Counted from the first letter of the stretch, positions 35,595 to 44,582 are shown. The stretch: DNA of 58,720 bases from Candidatus Kryptoniota bacterium (GCA_024641705.1 JAHECO010000094.1:1-58720), one strand, 5' to 3'. Translations and numbers: made by a program. Notes: generated by a model not told the origin, from the letters alone.

Positions 35595-38111
35595 TCAATC
35601 GAACTTCAGGCTTCCGTGAAGCTTTATATCCCTGCTTGAGCTCCCGATCATAACTTCATAAATTCCCGGATGCGTCACCCACCTGTCCTTCGCCGAGTTG
35701 TAATGGGCGAAGTCGCTCCTTTTAAGCGTAAATTTCACGAACGCGGTCTCCCCAGGTTTCAGCGAGACCCGATCGAATTTCTTAAGCTCCTTCACGGGCG
35801 CATCCGCCGCCGGGTCGGGATCGTGCACGTAGAGCTGGGGAACGTCTACACCTGCCGCCTTCCCTTCGTTGGTCACCTTGAATGTCACATCATACTCGTT
35901 GCCCAGCTGAGTTAACCTCAGTCCGCTGTAGCTGAATTTCGTGTACGACAGCCCGTACCCGAACGGGAAAAGCGGTTTGATGTTTTTTTTGTCGAACCAT
36001 CTGTACCCGACAAATATGCCGTCGCTGTAGACGGAGACGCTGTCCTGGTGTTTGTATGAACTGTAGGCGGAGCAGTCGGACCACTTGAAAGGAAATGTCA
36101 TCGGCAGCCTGCCGGATGGATTATGTTTTCCCAGAAGCACATCTGCGACGGCATTCCCAGCCTCGTCCCCGCCGAACCAAGCCTGCACAAGCCCCGGGAC
36201 GTCGTCGATCCAGCTGCTCATAAGGACAGGGGACCCCGTGATCATGATGACAACGGTGTTCTTGTTCGCCTTGCTGACTTCCCTGATGAGTTCATCCTGG
36301 TTCGCCGGGAGCTTGAGATCGTCCCTGTCTCTCCCTTCGGTTTCGTAGTAACTCGACGTGCCGGCAAAGACAAGCGCGACATCCGATTCCTTAGCCGCCT
36401 TCACGGCCTTCCGGACGAGCCTGTCACCCGCTTCCCTGAGTCCGAGCATGACTCCCGACCCGCCGCCTGCCTGGAAGTACTCCACCTTGATATCGTGGAA
36501 TTTACCCTTCTCGAGGCTGAGCAAGCAGGTCTTCGATTGAATTGCGTGCTGTCCCCAGTTGTCGATCACGAGCTTCCCGTCGACATACAGGCGCGAGCCG
36601 TCGTCGCTGGCAAGGTCGAGCATGAATTTGCCTGTCGCGGGAGCCTTCAGCCTGCCGGTCCAGGCAGCTGAGAAACTCTGGCCGGAAATTCCGGGAGCCG
36701 GCGGTCCGCCGTGGAAGTTGAAATCGATTTGCCTATCCACCTGGGTCACCTTGGGTTGGCCCTGGAAATTCTGGTTGTCGAAGAACTCAGCTTTGAGTCC
36801 ATGCTCATCCTTGTCGGGCTGGAACAGGTACGAAGCGTCGATCGAGGATACGTCGCCGCCGAGTTCGACTCCCTGAGCGTAATTTATTTTCACTTTGCCC
36901 CCGAGTTTCTTTTCAAGAGCCTCGAGAGGGCCGACCGAGTAGATCGGATCGACCATCGCGCTCCCGCCGCCGGTGGTCCGAGCGATCGCGGCATTCGGCC
37001 CGATGACGGCGATCGATTTCAGTTTAGAGAGATTCAAGGGGAGGATATTGCCTGCGTTCTTCAGCAGGACGATGCCCTCGACAGCCGCCCTGTACGCCAC
37101 CTGCTGATGCTCCGGCGTGTTGACGAGCGCCGAATCGGGCATCCTGGTATGGTCGAAAAGCCCGAGCTCGAATATGACTCTCAATATCCTGCGCACTTTT
37201 TCGTCGATAGTACTTTCTTTGACCTCGCCGGATTTTATGGCGGGAAGGAGCGTGCTGTCGTTCAGAAACTGGCCGGTCGGCATCTCAAGGTCCATTCCTC
37301 CGTTTGCGACCGGAATCGAACTGTGCACCGCTCCCCAGTCCGACATTACCAGGCCTTTGAATTTCCAGTCCTCCTTGAGTTTCCTGTTCAACAAATAATC
37401 GTTCTCGGTGCAGTAGTAGCCGTTGACTTTGTTGTATGCCGCCATCACGGCAAGGACGTGCGCTTCCTCCACGGACGCTTTGAATGCGGGAAGGTAGATT
37501 TCGTTCAGCGCACGTTTGCTTATCTTCTCATCGACGAACATTCTCTCATATTCCTGGTTGTTCGCGGCATAGTGTTTCACCGTTGCCGCGACGCCTTCGC
37601 TCTGCACGCCTTCTATGTAGCCGACTGCCATCATCGAGACCAGGTACGGGTCTTCGCCGTAAGCCTCGAATGTACGACCGCCCATCGGCAGCCGCGCGAT
37701 ATTGACGCAGGGGCCGAGGATCTCATCTCTCCCTTTACCCTTAACCTCCTCGGCAATCGCCTTGCCGACCTGGTATATCATCGAAGTATCCCAGCTCGCT
37801 GCCATACATGTAGCAGCGGGAAAAGCGGTGGACTTGCCCCATCGGACACCGAGAGGCCCGTCATCCATCTTGAGGGGCGGTATCCCGAGCCTTGCGATGG
37901 GCTGGGTCGTAAACCCCGTGCCGCCGAGCAAAGCGATCTTCTCCTGAAGCGTCAATCGCTTCAGCAGGTCTTCGACTCTCTGTTCGACCGGAAGTTTCGG
38001 GTTCTTGTACGCAGGGATTTCTTCCTGATTCCGGGAAGAGTTGTTCCCGAAAGCGGTGAGCAAAAAGAGGAACGTACTCATCAACAACAAGTAGCCTATG
38101 GATATTTTCAT
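35595..38111 (-). CDS. GH3 family beta-glycosidase with PA14 insert, exported
   Basis: 838 residues from the ATG at 38111 (gggag ten bases upstream). A hydrophobic signal segment (GYLLLMSTFLFLLTAFG) is followed by the GH3 N-terminal barrel (K-M-D-D-G-P-L-G-V-R, V-K-H-Y-A-A-N-N-Q-E) with the nucleophile Asp in V-M-S-D-W-G at about 258. The C-terminal GH3 sheet domain is split by a PA14 domain (about 425-560; L-K-A-E-F-F-D-N and D-D-G-S-R-L-Y-V-D-G-K). A fibronectin III-like domain ends the protein. This is the usual architecture of PA14-containing beta-glucosidases. With GH31 and the two toroid enzymes it suggests that mixed alpha/beta oligosaccharides are degraded outside the cytoplasm. Confidence 0.95.
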   Translation of the reverse strand: MKISIGYLLLMSTFLFLLTAFGNNSSRNQEEIPAYKNPKLPVEQRVEDLLKRLTLQEKIALLGGTGFTTQPIARLGIPPLKMDDGPLGVRWGKSTAFPAATCMAASWDTSMIYQVGKAIAEEVKGKGRDEILGPCVNIARLPMGGRTFEAYGEDPYLVSMMAVGYIEGVQSEGVAATVKHYAANNQEYERMFVDEKISKRALNEIYLPAFKASVEEAHVLAVMAAYNKVNGYYCTENDYLLNRKLKEDWKFKGLVMSDWGAVHSSIPVANGGMDLEMPTGQFLNDSTLLPAIKSGEVKESTIDEKVRRILRVIFELGLFDHTRMPDSALVNTPEHQQVAYRAAVEGIVLLKNAGNILPLNLSKLKSIAVIGPNAAIARTTGGGSAMVDPIYSVGPLEALEKKLGGKVKINYAQGVELGGDVSSIDASYLFQPDKDEHGLKAEFFDNQNFQGQPKVTQVDRQIDFNFHGGPPAPGISGQSFSAAWTGRLKAPATGKFMLDLASDDGSRLYVDGKLVIDNWGQHAIQSKTCLLSLEKGKFHDIKVEYFQAGGGSGVMLGLREAGDRLVRKAVKAAKESDVALVFAGTSSYYETEGRDRDDLKLPANQDELIREVSKANKNTVVIMITGSPVLMSSWIDDVPGLVQAWFGGDEAGNAVADVLLGKHNPSGRLPMTFPFKWSDCSAYSSYKHQDSVSVYSDGIFVGYRWFDKKNIKPLFPFGYGLSYTKFSYSGLRLTQLGNEYDVTFKVTNEGKAAGVDVPQLYVHDPDPAADAPVKELKKFDRVSLKPGETAFVKFTLKRSDFAHYNSAKDRWVTHPGIYEVMIGSSSRDIKLHGSLKFD

Positions 38112-38248
38112 GACGGTGCTTCTCCCTTTCCTATTTGTTGATGCTGGATGAATTTCGTGTGCCGCCTTGGTTAGCGCGTTCCGACACAATCGCACGCGCA
38201 ATGCCGGAAGCCGAAATAACATTCAACGTTCTAAGCCGACGTTCGATC

Positions 38249-38281
38249 AAAAACGCTGCTTCAAGATTCTCGAGCTTGAAG
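38249..38281 (-). terminator. Probable terminator after the kinase gene
   Basis: cttcaag (38259-38265) and cttgaag (38275-38281) pair perfectly around nine bases; on the minus strand cagcg and five T follow. It lies about 70 bases after the stop at 38352 and separates the kinase from the GH3 gene. The inverted repeat could also be an operator for GH3. Confidence 0.55.
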
Positions 38282-38351
38282 AAAGCTCACCAATATGATT
38301 TATAATCTCAAGATGGCCCCGATGTCGAACCTGCGGCGCGGTGAAATCCGA

Positions 38352-39503
38352 TCATGCCACGATGCCCGAGTTCCCCGCCAAATTTGGGAGCGTGATTTTA
38401 AATATCGTTCCGCTTTGTGTGGATGTCTGGAACGTGATTGTCCCGCGCAAGTACCGTTCGGTGAGCAACTTCATACTGTAAGTGCCGATACCGCGGCCCG
38501 GGCCCTTTGTGGTAAAAGACCGCTGGAATATCTGCAGCTGCACGTCGCGAGGCATGAACGCGGGGTTGTGGACACTGAAGGCCACGCCGCGGCCTTCCTT
38601 CGCGCATGAGAGAGTCACGGTATCGCCCGACCCGGAAGCCTCAAGCGCGTTCTTGACCATGTTCCCCAGCACCCTCAGCACGAGTTTCCTGTCCGACAAG
38701 AACTCAACCATCTCCGCCCGGGGCGCCATGAGGAGATTCCTCGACTTTCCGGCTTCATGCATCCGGTACGTCTCCGCCACGCGGCCCAGGCATTTCAGCG
38801 AGTTGATTGGCTCAGGGCGGATCTCGAGCTCGTCGTTCTCTGCCAGGACGAGATCCCTCTGCGCCTGGATTTCCTCGAGAACTTCCTCGCTAAGCTTGAC
38901 GATCGAATCTCTGAAATCACCGAGCTTGCCTTCGGGCGCGCTGTCGAGTAGCTTCGCGTAGGCACGCAGTCCCCCGAGAACGTTCAGGACATCGTGGAAG
39001 AAAATCCGCTGAAGGGCATATCTCCTCTTCTCATTGCTGATGTCGGCCATCGAGAACACGGTGAAATGTCGCACGTCAAGAGGAAGGGGGATGGTCCAGA
39101 CACGCAGGTCTAGCGGCTCGTTGTCCTCGCCGCGAGTTATCCTGCATTCCTGGATGTCTGTCTTCCCTTTCTGTGCGGTGAGGATCGCCCTGACGGCGCC
39201 GCAAGTGCTGCAGAACTCCGTCGTACCGCAGCCTCCTTCTGTCTCCGTCGAGTGCACGCAGCTGAGTGCCTCTCCCGGCCGCAATCCCAGGGGACTTTTG
39301 TCCGCGCCCACGAACATACGGGTCGCCTCGTTTGCGAAGACAATCTGCCTGCAGCGGTTCAGGATAACGACGGGGTTCGGAACTCCGTTCACTATTGGTC
39401 TCAGGAGATCCGCGTCCGAGAATATCTTTGAATCGATCTCGATGCTCTCCGGCGACTCTCTTTCCGCCGGCGCAAACCTGGTTGCCAATGTAATTGGTTT
39501 CAA
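38352..39503 (-). CDS. Histidine kinase with cysteine-cluster PAS domain
   Basis: The 383-residue protein has no membrane segment. A PAS domain (about 30-160) carries a cysteine cluster, C-V-H-S-T-E-T-E-G-G-C, then G-T-T-E-F-C-S-T-C-G, spaced C-x9-C-x5-C-x2-C. The kinase part has a divergent H box F-F-H-D-V-L-N (about residue 169) and an ATP-binding domain with M-V-K-N-A-L-E-A-S and G-R-G-I-G-T-Y-S-M-K. The cysteines could hold a metal, an iron-sulfur cluster or a redox switch; this is inference from spacing. No response regulator is next to it; the receiver-only protein at 9173-9553 is too distant to pair by position. Confidence 0.88.
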   Translation of the reverse strand: MKPITLATRFAPAERESPESIEIDSKIFSDADLLRPIVNGVPNPVVILNRCRQIVFANEATRMFVGADKSPLGLRPGEALSCVHSTETEGGCGTTEFCSTCGAVRAILTAQKGKTDIQECRITRGEDNEPLDLRVWTIPLPLDVRHFTVFSMADISNEKRRYALQRIFFHDVLNVLGGLRAYAKLLDSAPEGKLGDFRDSIVKLSEEVLEEIQAQRDLVLAENDELEIRPEPINSLKCLGRVAETYRMHEAGKSRNLLMAPRAEMVEFLSDRKLVLRVLGNMVKNALEASGSGDTVTLSCAKEGRGVAFSVHNPAFMPRDVQLQIFQRSFTTKGPGRGIGTYSMKLLTERYLRGTITFQTSTQSGTIFKITLPNLAGNSGIVA

Positions 39504-40172
39504 ATCTCGCCTCCCTGCCAGAGTTCCGGATTTGACTTCACACTACAAAGTTGCGTGAGGAGAAATTGATAATCAACCGCGGGGATTCCGGTCATCAACG
39601 GGTCAGTCGTGGTTAAAGACACGGCGCAGTCAACTGGGGCGGTGTTCCAACGAGGCTGTCATAAGAGATCGGCCCCCCTGCTGCGAAGCGAGGAAGGTGG
39701 CACAGAGCATGTCCTGAGAGACCGGACCGCGACCCCATGTTTCTCGGTTCACAGGTTGGATACGTCCGGGACTTTTGTGAGAAATTCGTTATCGTTTTAT
39801 GTAGGAATCGTAACGAGGGATCCGGAGACATTATCAGCGGGTGATGGACGAATCAGACCGCGCGCGGGGCGACAGATTTTTCAAAGCGTTCAAAACCGAC
39901 GATAAGTTATACGTGACCGATCAGGAAATGAAGATAGTGCTCATTTTTCCGCCGGTTTGACCGCCATTCGGCTCAACCTGCAAGAGACCTGACCCTTTCA
40001 TTTGCGCGATTTAGCAAGATTCCCATTCACAAGATCAAGTAACATTTACCTCGCATTAGTAATTATTACAGAAAATTACCCCGCAGGTTGAGGCGGATTT
40101 TCGTCTCTTTCCTCAAACCCTCGAATTTCGGCCAGATACACTGCGTTCTTTCGCCATTCTGACCGTTCAAGA
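39504..40172. other. Long intergenic region with a distant inverted repeat
   Basis: No convincing gene is seen in about 670 bases between the divergent kinase and peptidase genes. ctcaacctgc (39972-39981) and gcaggttgag (40083-40092) are perfect inverted copies, flanked by ccgcc and gcgg, around an AT-rich core (attagtaattattacagaaaatta). Because the right arm lies about 80 bases upstream of the sigma54-like promoter, the pair could be an activator site or a structured RNA. Confidence 0.5.
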
Positions 40173-40187
40173 TGGCACGAAGATTGT
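40173..40187 (+). promoter_or_regulatory. Sigma54-like promoter before the M23 peptidase
   Basis: tggcacgaagattgt matches the -24/-12 consensus TGGCACG-N4-TTGC at all positions except the last C. The start point would fall near 40198, just before the ATG at 40209, leaving a very short leader with gcgagag as binding site. Confidence 0.6.
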
Positions 40188-40208
40188 CCGATTTAATGGC
40201 GAGAGCGT

Positions 40209-41147
40209 ATGTTCAGACTATACCATTTTTCGAAATCTCACATGGTCTACGAGCCTATCAGGTGGTCCAGGCTCGCCATGATGGCTGGTAGCGTATTACT
40301 CCTCTCCTCAGTAGCCACAATGATCGGCGGATATTTCGGCTTCGATCCTCTCGGGCTTCAGGCGCTGCGTGCGAACAGTATCTCGAAGGAAAACAGCGTG
40401 TTGAAAGCCCAGCTCAGTTCGCTGAACAACAGGCTCGACAGGTTCGTCACGGTGATGAGAGAGCTCGGCACGAGTGACGATCAACTGAGGACGTCCGTGA
40501 ACCTCCCCAAGCTCTCCAACGATGTTCGGAAAGCCTCGGTCGGCGGTGTGGAAGAGAACAGGGATTTCGGAGTCTCGCGCAGTGCCAACAGGCTGATCTC
40601 CGACGCAACGAACACTCTCGAAATGCTTAGCAGGCAGGCGAGGTTACAGCAACAGAGTTACGCGGATATCCTCTCAAAATACAAACGCAATCAGGATTTG
40701 TTCCGACACATCCCCGCGATTGACCCGATACGCGGCGGCATCCTTACCGACGGTTTTGGTATGAGGTTCCATCCGATACTCCACGTACTGCTGATGCACG
40801 AAGGCATCGACCTTGAAGCTGAAGTTGGCACCCCGGTCCATGCGACAGGCAATGGAGTCGTTGTCTATGTCGGGCGGCGCGGCGGATACGGGGATGTAGT
40901 GGAGATAAACAACGGCTACGGCTACACGACCCTGTTCGGACATCTTTCCAAGTTCCTGGTCAAGGATGGACAGAAGGTTACGAGGGGCCAGGTGATAGCA
41001 CTGAGCGGCGACACAGGTCTCTCCACCGGTCCTCACCTGCATTACGAGGTCAGGAAGAACGGAGTCCATCTCAACCCGGTCGATTTCTTCTTCAACGGAC
41101 GTCAATACAACACTACCGGCTTCTACGGGGCGCTCGCAAAGAAGTAG
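40209..41147 (+). CDS. M23 family peptidase, membrane-anchored
   Basis: The 312-residue protein has a cytoplasmic N-terminal tail, one membrane helix (RLAMMAGSVLLLSSVATMIG, about residues 21-40), a periplasmic coiled coil (about 55-165) and a C-terminal LytM/M23 domain. Zinc ligands are visible in H-E-G-I-D (about residue 197-201) and H-L-H-Y-E (about 276-280), with the glycine-rich G-T-P-V-H-A-T-G-N-G-V-V and Y-G-D-V-V-E-I-N-N-G-Y-G-Y-T-T. Both metal sites look intact, so it is probably an active cell-wall endopeptidase. It stands alone between a divergent kinase and convergent pfkA. Confidence 0.93.
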   Translation: MFRLYHFSKSHMVYEPIRWSRLAMMAGSVLLLSSVATMIGGYFGFDPLGLQALRANSISKENSVLKAQLSSLNNRLDRFVTVMRELGTSDDQLRTSVNLPKLSNDVRKASVGGVEENRDFGVSRSANRLISDATNTLEMLSRQARLQQQSYADILSKYKRNQDLFRHIPAIDPIRGGILTDGFGMRFHPILHVLLMHEGIDLEAEVGTPVHATGNGVVVYVGRRGGYGDVVEINNGYGYTTLFGHLSKFLVKDGQKVTRGQVIALSGDTGLSTGPHLHYEVRKNGVHLNPVDFFFNGRQYNTTGFYGALAKK

Positions 41148-41279
41148 TCTCTGAACCGACTACCCCATCTGCCTTGGCAGCATTCTCCCGACATTGTTCT
41201 TCCCAAAATTCCGGCTGCCCTTTGGGCTCCCTGCAATCGAAGTGGAGGCTTACAACTCTATTGGGTTGAACGAAGGCGG

Positions 41280-42251
41280 CTACTTCGAGAGGACTCTTGC
41301 CAGCTTCACCACACCCTCATCGATCGTCTTCTTGTGCGAGTTCACTTCCTCCAAAGGTGTCCTTGCGATCTTGTCGCTTATGAGGCCGATAAGCACACCC
41401 GTCTCCCCGTCCGCCAGGGCCTTGACGGCTGCTTCGCCGAAACGTGAGGCAAGTATACGGTCGAACGCACCGGGCGTCCCGCCGCGCTGGACATGCCCCA
41501 GGATAGTGACCCTCAGGTCGAAACCCAGACGCTCATGGTTCTCTTTGAAATAGGCTTCCAGTTTCGTCGCGTTGTACTTTGCACCCTCGGCGACAACGAC
41601 GAGAGCATGGTTTTTGCCGCGTTCATAGGCGGAACGAATTTCATCCGCCACGACTTCAGGATGAGTATCGACCTCAGGAATAATGACGGCTTCAGCTCCG
41701 CCGGCGATACCGGCCATAAGCGCAAGGTATCCGCAGTCGCGTCCCATCACTTCAATGACGAATGCCCGCTCGTGCGACGACGCCGTAACCTTGAGCCGGT
41801 CGATCGCTTCCAGTATGACATTCAAGGCGGTATCGACACCAAGCGTTATTTCAGACCCGTACAGGTCGTTGTCGATCGTTGAGGCAATGCCGACAACGGG
41901 AAACCCGCGCTTTGAAAGGGCATAGGACCCCGCCTGGGAACCGTTCCCTCCGATCACGACGAGCCCTTCGATCCCTCTTTCACGCAGCGCGTGCAGTGCT
42001 TTCATTTGCCCCTCTTCAGTCTTGAACTCGGGACAGCGAGCGCTTTGCAGGAACGAGCCGCCTTTGTCCAGGATTCCGCCCACATCCCTCGCGCGCAGTG
42101 GGACGAAATTCCCGACGACCAAACCCGCGTAACCGCGGTTCACCCCGAAAACTTCCATATCTTCTTCAAGTCCGACACGCACAACGGATCTTATGGCGGC
42201 GTTCATACCGGGAGCGTCGCCCCCACTCGTCATTACCGCTATTCTTTTCAT
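41280..42251 (-). CDS. pfkA: 6-phosphofructokinase
   Basis: The 323-residue enzyme phosphorylates fructose 6-phosphate in glycolysis. Motifs are T-S-G-G-D-A-P-G-M-N near the start, S-T-I-D-N-D-L-Y-G-S with the catalytic Asp, M-G-R-D-C-G-Y-L and L-G-H-V-Q-R-G-G. In the ATP site the common G-G-D-G-S reads G-G-N-G-S, an Asp to Asn change that also occurs in some other bacterial enzymes. Length and overall pattern fit the ATP-dependent bacterial group, but the change makes the phosphoryl donor worth testing. It is transcribed alone. Confidence 0.95.
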   Translation of the reverse strand: MKRIAVMTSGGDAPGMNAAIRSVVRVGLEEDMEVFGVNRGYAGLVVGNFVPLRARDVGGILDKGGSFLQSARCPEFKTEEGQMKALHALRERGIEGLVVIGGNGSQAGSYALSKRGFPVVGIASTIDNDLYGSEITLGVDTALNVILEAIDRLKVTASSHERAFVIEVMGRDCGYLALMAGIAGGAEAVIIPEVDTHPEVVADEIRSAYERGKNHALVVVAEGAKYNATKLEAYFKENHERLGFDLRVTILGHVQRGGTPGAFDRILASRFGEAAVKALADGETGVLIGLISDKIARTPLEEVNSHKKTIDEGVVKLARVLSK

Positions 42252-42486
42252 TAGAACTCCGGATTGTCTATGTATGTAGTGAGAGTTAGAGACTGTTCCA
42301 TCCTCCCGCGGGAGGTCTGCGGTAGTTTCCTAACGGGCTCATGCCGGCTTCCGAACGGCGGCGCCGTTACGCATACAAACGAATATGAAGATTCTGCAGC
42401 TTCAAAATCAACTAAAATAAATGGCGCATGATGGAACTTATTGGGTCCGTCAAGGATTATCACCATTACTTGTGGAGGATAGACAG
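42252..42486. other. Divergent intergenic region
   Basis: The spacer between divergent pfkA and the PAP2 gene has a short GC palindrome cctcccgcgggagg near 42302-42315 but no recognised promoter. Confidence 0.4.
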
Positions 42487-43458
42487 ATGGTGAGAAAGTA
42501 CTTTTGCTTGAGCTTATCGCTCTTGCTTGCAATTCTGTTCATACCTGTGATGGCCATGGCACAGGAAGCCAAGCGAACAGACTCTTCGGCGGCAGAGTTG
42601 TCACCCGGCATCGGCACTGCGACAAACATTGCCGGATCTTCGCTTAAGGAAGCGCTCGACCTGAATCTGGAGCCGGCCCCGGATAACGCGGAAAGCGGTC
42701 CCGATTTCAATCTCTTCGGCAATATCGGAAATAACTTTCTTCACAGCTTCAAGGGGGGCAACCTTTACCTCCAGCTGAGCGCTGTCGCAGCAACGGCAGC
42801 ACTCGTTCCGACAGACGTCGATTACAAAGTGGAACACTACTTCAACACTCATCCCCAATACACGGGCTGGGCGCACGCGGTGGGCTACACAGGCGAGCTT
42901 CTTCCCTTCATCGTAGGCGGCGGGCTCCTTGCCTACGCGAAGCTCGACCACAACGACGAGGTACTCGGGGCTTCGTTTGCCGTGATACAGGCAAGCCTCA
43001 TCGCCGTCGTGTATAATTCCGCGCTCAAAGCAATCACGGGGCGACCCGGCCCCGACTGGCGACACAATTCCAATATGGAGGACCTCAGCGAGACGTTCAG
43101 GTTCGGATTCCTCCGGGGAGGCATCTACTGGGGGTGGCCATCCGGACACACCGTCGCAAGCATGGCGGTGGTTTCTGCTTTGACGAGTTACTATCCGAAC
43201 AGCACCTGGTTGAAGATCGCCGGGTACGGTGTGGTGGGTTACACGATGGCTGCCGTCTCGGCAAATAACCGCGGCGGGATGCACTGGTTCTCAGACGCGG
43301 TAGCCGGCGCACTTATCTCTTACACGATAGGGTCGTCGGTAGGAGGCTGCTTCAGAAGCGTTTACTCGGGCGGGACGCCTCATTGCGAAGCCGCTTCAGG
43401 CCTTAGTCTTTCACCGACCATATATCCGGCGGGACTTAGTCTTTCTTACAAGTTCTGA
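42487..43458 (+). CDS. PAP2-family phosphatase, exported
   Basis: 323 residues from the ATG at 42487, with ggagg eight bases upstream. A signal peptide (F-C-L-S-L-S-L-L-L-A-I-L-F-I-P-V-M-A-M-A) is followed by a polar stretch and the PAP2 domain with several hydrophobic helices. Its three motifs are K-A-I-T-G-R-P-G-P, W-P-S-G-H-T-V-A-S and N-R-G-G-M-H-W-F-S-D-A-V-A-G, so the catalytic His pair and Asp are present. Such enzymes dephosphorylate lipid phosphates such as undecaprenyl pyrophosphate or phosphatidic acid. The mature C terminus (S-P-T-I-Y-P-A-G-L-S-L-S-Y-K-F) ends in aromatic F like outer-membrane proteins. Confidence 0.92.
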   Translation: MVRKYFCLSLSLLLAILFIPVMAMAQEAKRTDSSAAELSPGIGTATNIAGSSLKEALDLNLEPAPDNAESGPDFNLFGNIGNNFLHSFKGGNLYLQLSAVAATAALVPTDVDYKVEHYFNTHPQYTGWAHAVGYTGELLPFIVGGGLLAYAKLDHNDEVLGASFAVIQASLIAVVYNSALKAITGRPGPDWRHNSNMEDLSETFRFGFLRGGIYWGWPSGHTVASMAVVSALTSYYPNSTWLKIAGYGVVGYTMAAVSANNRGGMHWFSDAVAGALISYTIGSSVGGCFRSVYSGGTPHCEAASGLSLSPTIYPAGLSLSYKF

Positions 43459-43487
43459 AGAACCGGGAATGGCGGCCGAGGCGCGGC

Positions 43488-44084
43488 TCAACCCTTCTTT
43501 TTTCTGAACAGGAAATACAAAACGGCTAATGTCGCGATTCCCAATACAACATAATCTGCCTGCCTGAAATACCTGCCGATCTCAACCCACCTGCTCCCCA
43601 GAAAGTACCCGATGTAGGTGAGGAAGATCGACCAGATGAGCGAGCCTGACAAAGTGAGGTAGGAAAACTTCCACTTATCCATCTTGCCGATCCCTGCGGG
43701 GAGAGAAATGAAAGTCCTTACGACGGGGACCACCCTCCCGAAGAATATTGAATAACTCCCGTACTTGCGGAACCACTCGTTCGTCTTCTCGATATGGCCT
43801 TCAGACAAAACGGCACGCACGATTCCAGATCTCTCTCTGATCCTTAGTATCCATTCCGCCAGGAAATAGGAGAGGAGTGAGCCCGCCAGGTTGCCGAGCG
43901 TACCGGCCGACACTACAGCCCAGAAGCTGAACGAGCCCTGAAGCGCGAGAAACCCCGAGAAAGGCATTACGACTTCCGAAGGGATCGGGACATTCACACT
44001 CTCCAGTGTCATAAGGATGAATATTCCCGGATAGCCTATGTATCTGATTATTTCGATTACCAGGCTGGAAAGAAGTTCAATCAT
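43488..44084 (-). CDS. DedA family membrane protein
   Basis: The 198-residue protein has about five hydrophobic segments and the DedA signatures L-E-S-V-N-V-P-I-P-S-E near residues 29-38 and F-F-G-R-V-V-P-V-V-R-T-F-I-S-L-P-A-G around 112-130. The family helps recycle or flip polyprenyl phosphate and phospholipid carriers. Its stop lies 30 bases from that of the convergent PAP2 gene; both may act on lipid phosphates, but they are transcribed separately. Confidence 0.93.
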   Translation of the reverse strand: MIELLSSLVIEIIRYIGYPGIFILMTLESVNVPIPSEVVMPFSGFLALQGSFSFWAVVSAGTLGNLAGSLLSYFLAEWILRIRERSGIVRAVLSEGHIEKTNEWFRKYGSYSIFFGRVVPVVRTFISLPAGIGKMDKWKFSYLTLSGSLIWSIFLTYIGYFLGSRWVEIGRYFRQADYVVLGIATLAVLYFLFRKKKG

Positions 44085-44228
44085 TTATTCTCTGGAGTAG
44101 TGAGCGGCGGGATTACGGCTAATTATCGACATCGGTATCCAAGTTACCGCATGGCAGGCGATGGGACAACCCCTGATGTTAACCGCAACTCCGCTCAGAC
44201 GTGAGCCGCAGCTTTCGGTCATTATGAG

Positions 44229-44582
44229 CTAGTTCTCATCTTCAACGGGCCACGGTGCAAACATACCCTGATCGACAAGCGCTGCCATGATGTCGTTCGC
44301 TATCGCGCCGATTTTCCATTTGTCCACATCATCGTGAGGGACCGTCTCCACCGATGCGTTCTCACGCAGGACACTGATGCAGTCTGTCAGGCGTCCCTCC
44401 GGGATGAACGCGAACTCCTCTTCCTTCCTCCGCGCTATCAGGGAATAAAGTTCGAACGGTACGTCCTCGTTCTCCCATATTCCCGTATCGATATCGCGTC
44501 CGTTGTATGCCCTGAAGGTGACGCGGTACTCGCCGTCGCCAATCATCACCACTTTCTGAACCACTCCGCAATAGTCGTCCAT
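44229..44582 (-). CDS. Small protein of unknown function, paralogue A
   Basis: 117 residues from the ATG at 44582, chosen because ggagg lies nine bases before it. The start M-D-D-Y-C-G-V-V-Q-K-V-V and the later pattern A-Y-N-G-R, R-L-T-D-C-I-S-V-L, W-K-I-G-A-I-A-N-D-I match the next upstream gene in order and spacing. The two are tandem paralogues. The first half looks like a small beta barrel and the last 35 residues like a helix. No membrane segment or known motif is seen, and I do not recognise the family. Confidence 0.75.
   Translation of the reverse strand: MDDYCGVVQKVVMIGDGEYRVTFRAYNGRDIDTGIWENEDVPFELYSLIARRKEEEFAFIPEGRLTDCISVLRENASVETVPHDDVDKWKIGAIANDIMAALVDQGMFAPWPVEDEN

Noticed and set aside
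35377-35598. 73-codon minus-strand frame overlapping the GH3 stop as TTGA
   Set aside because: It starts with TTG without a binding site, has non-coding-like composition and contains a perfect hairpin, so it is more likely downstream untranslated sequence.
39844-39960. 38-codon frame starting M-D-E-S-D-R-A-R-G-D ahead of the M23 gene
   Set aside because: It has no ribosome binding site and no recognisable family, and it lies in a region with non-coding character. It could be real, but I cannot support it.
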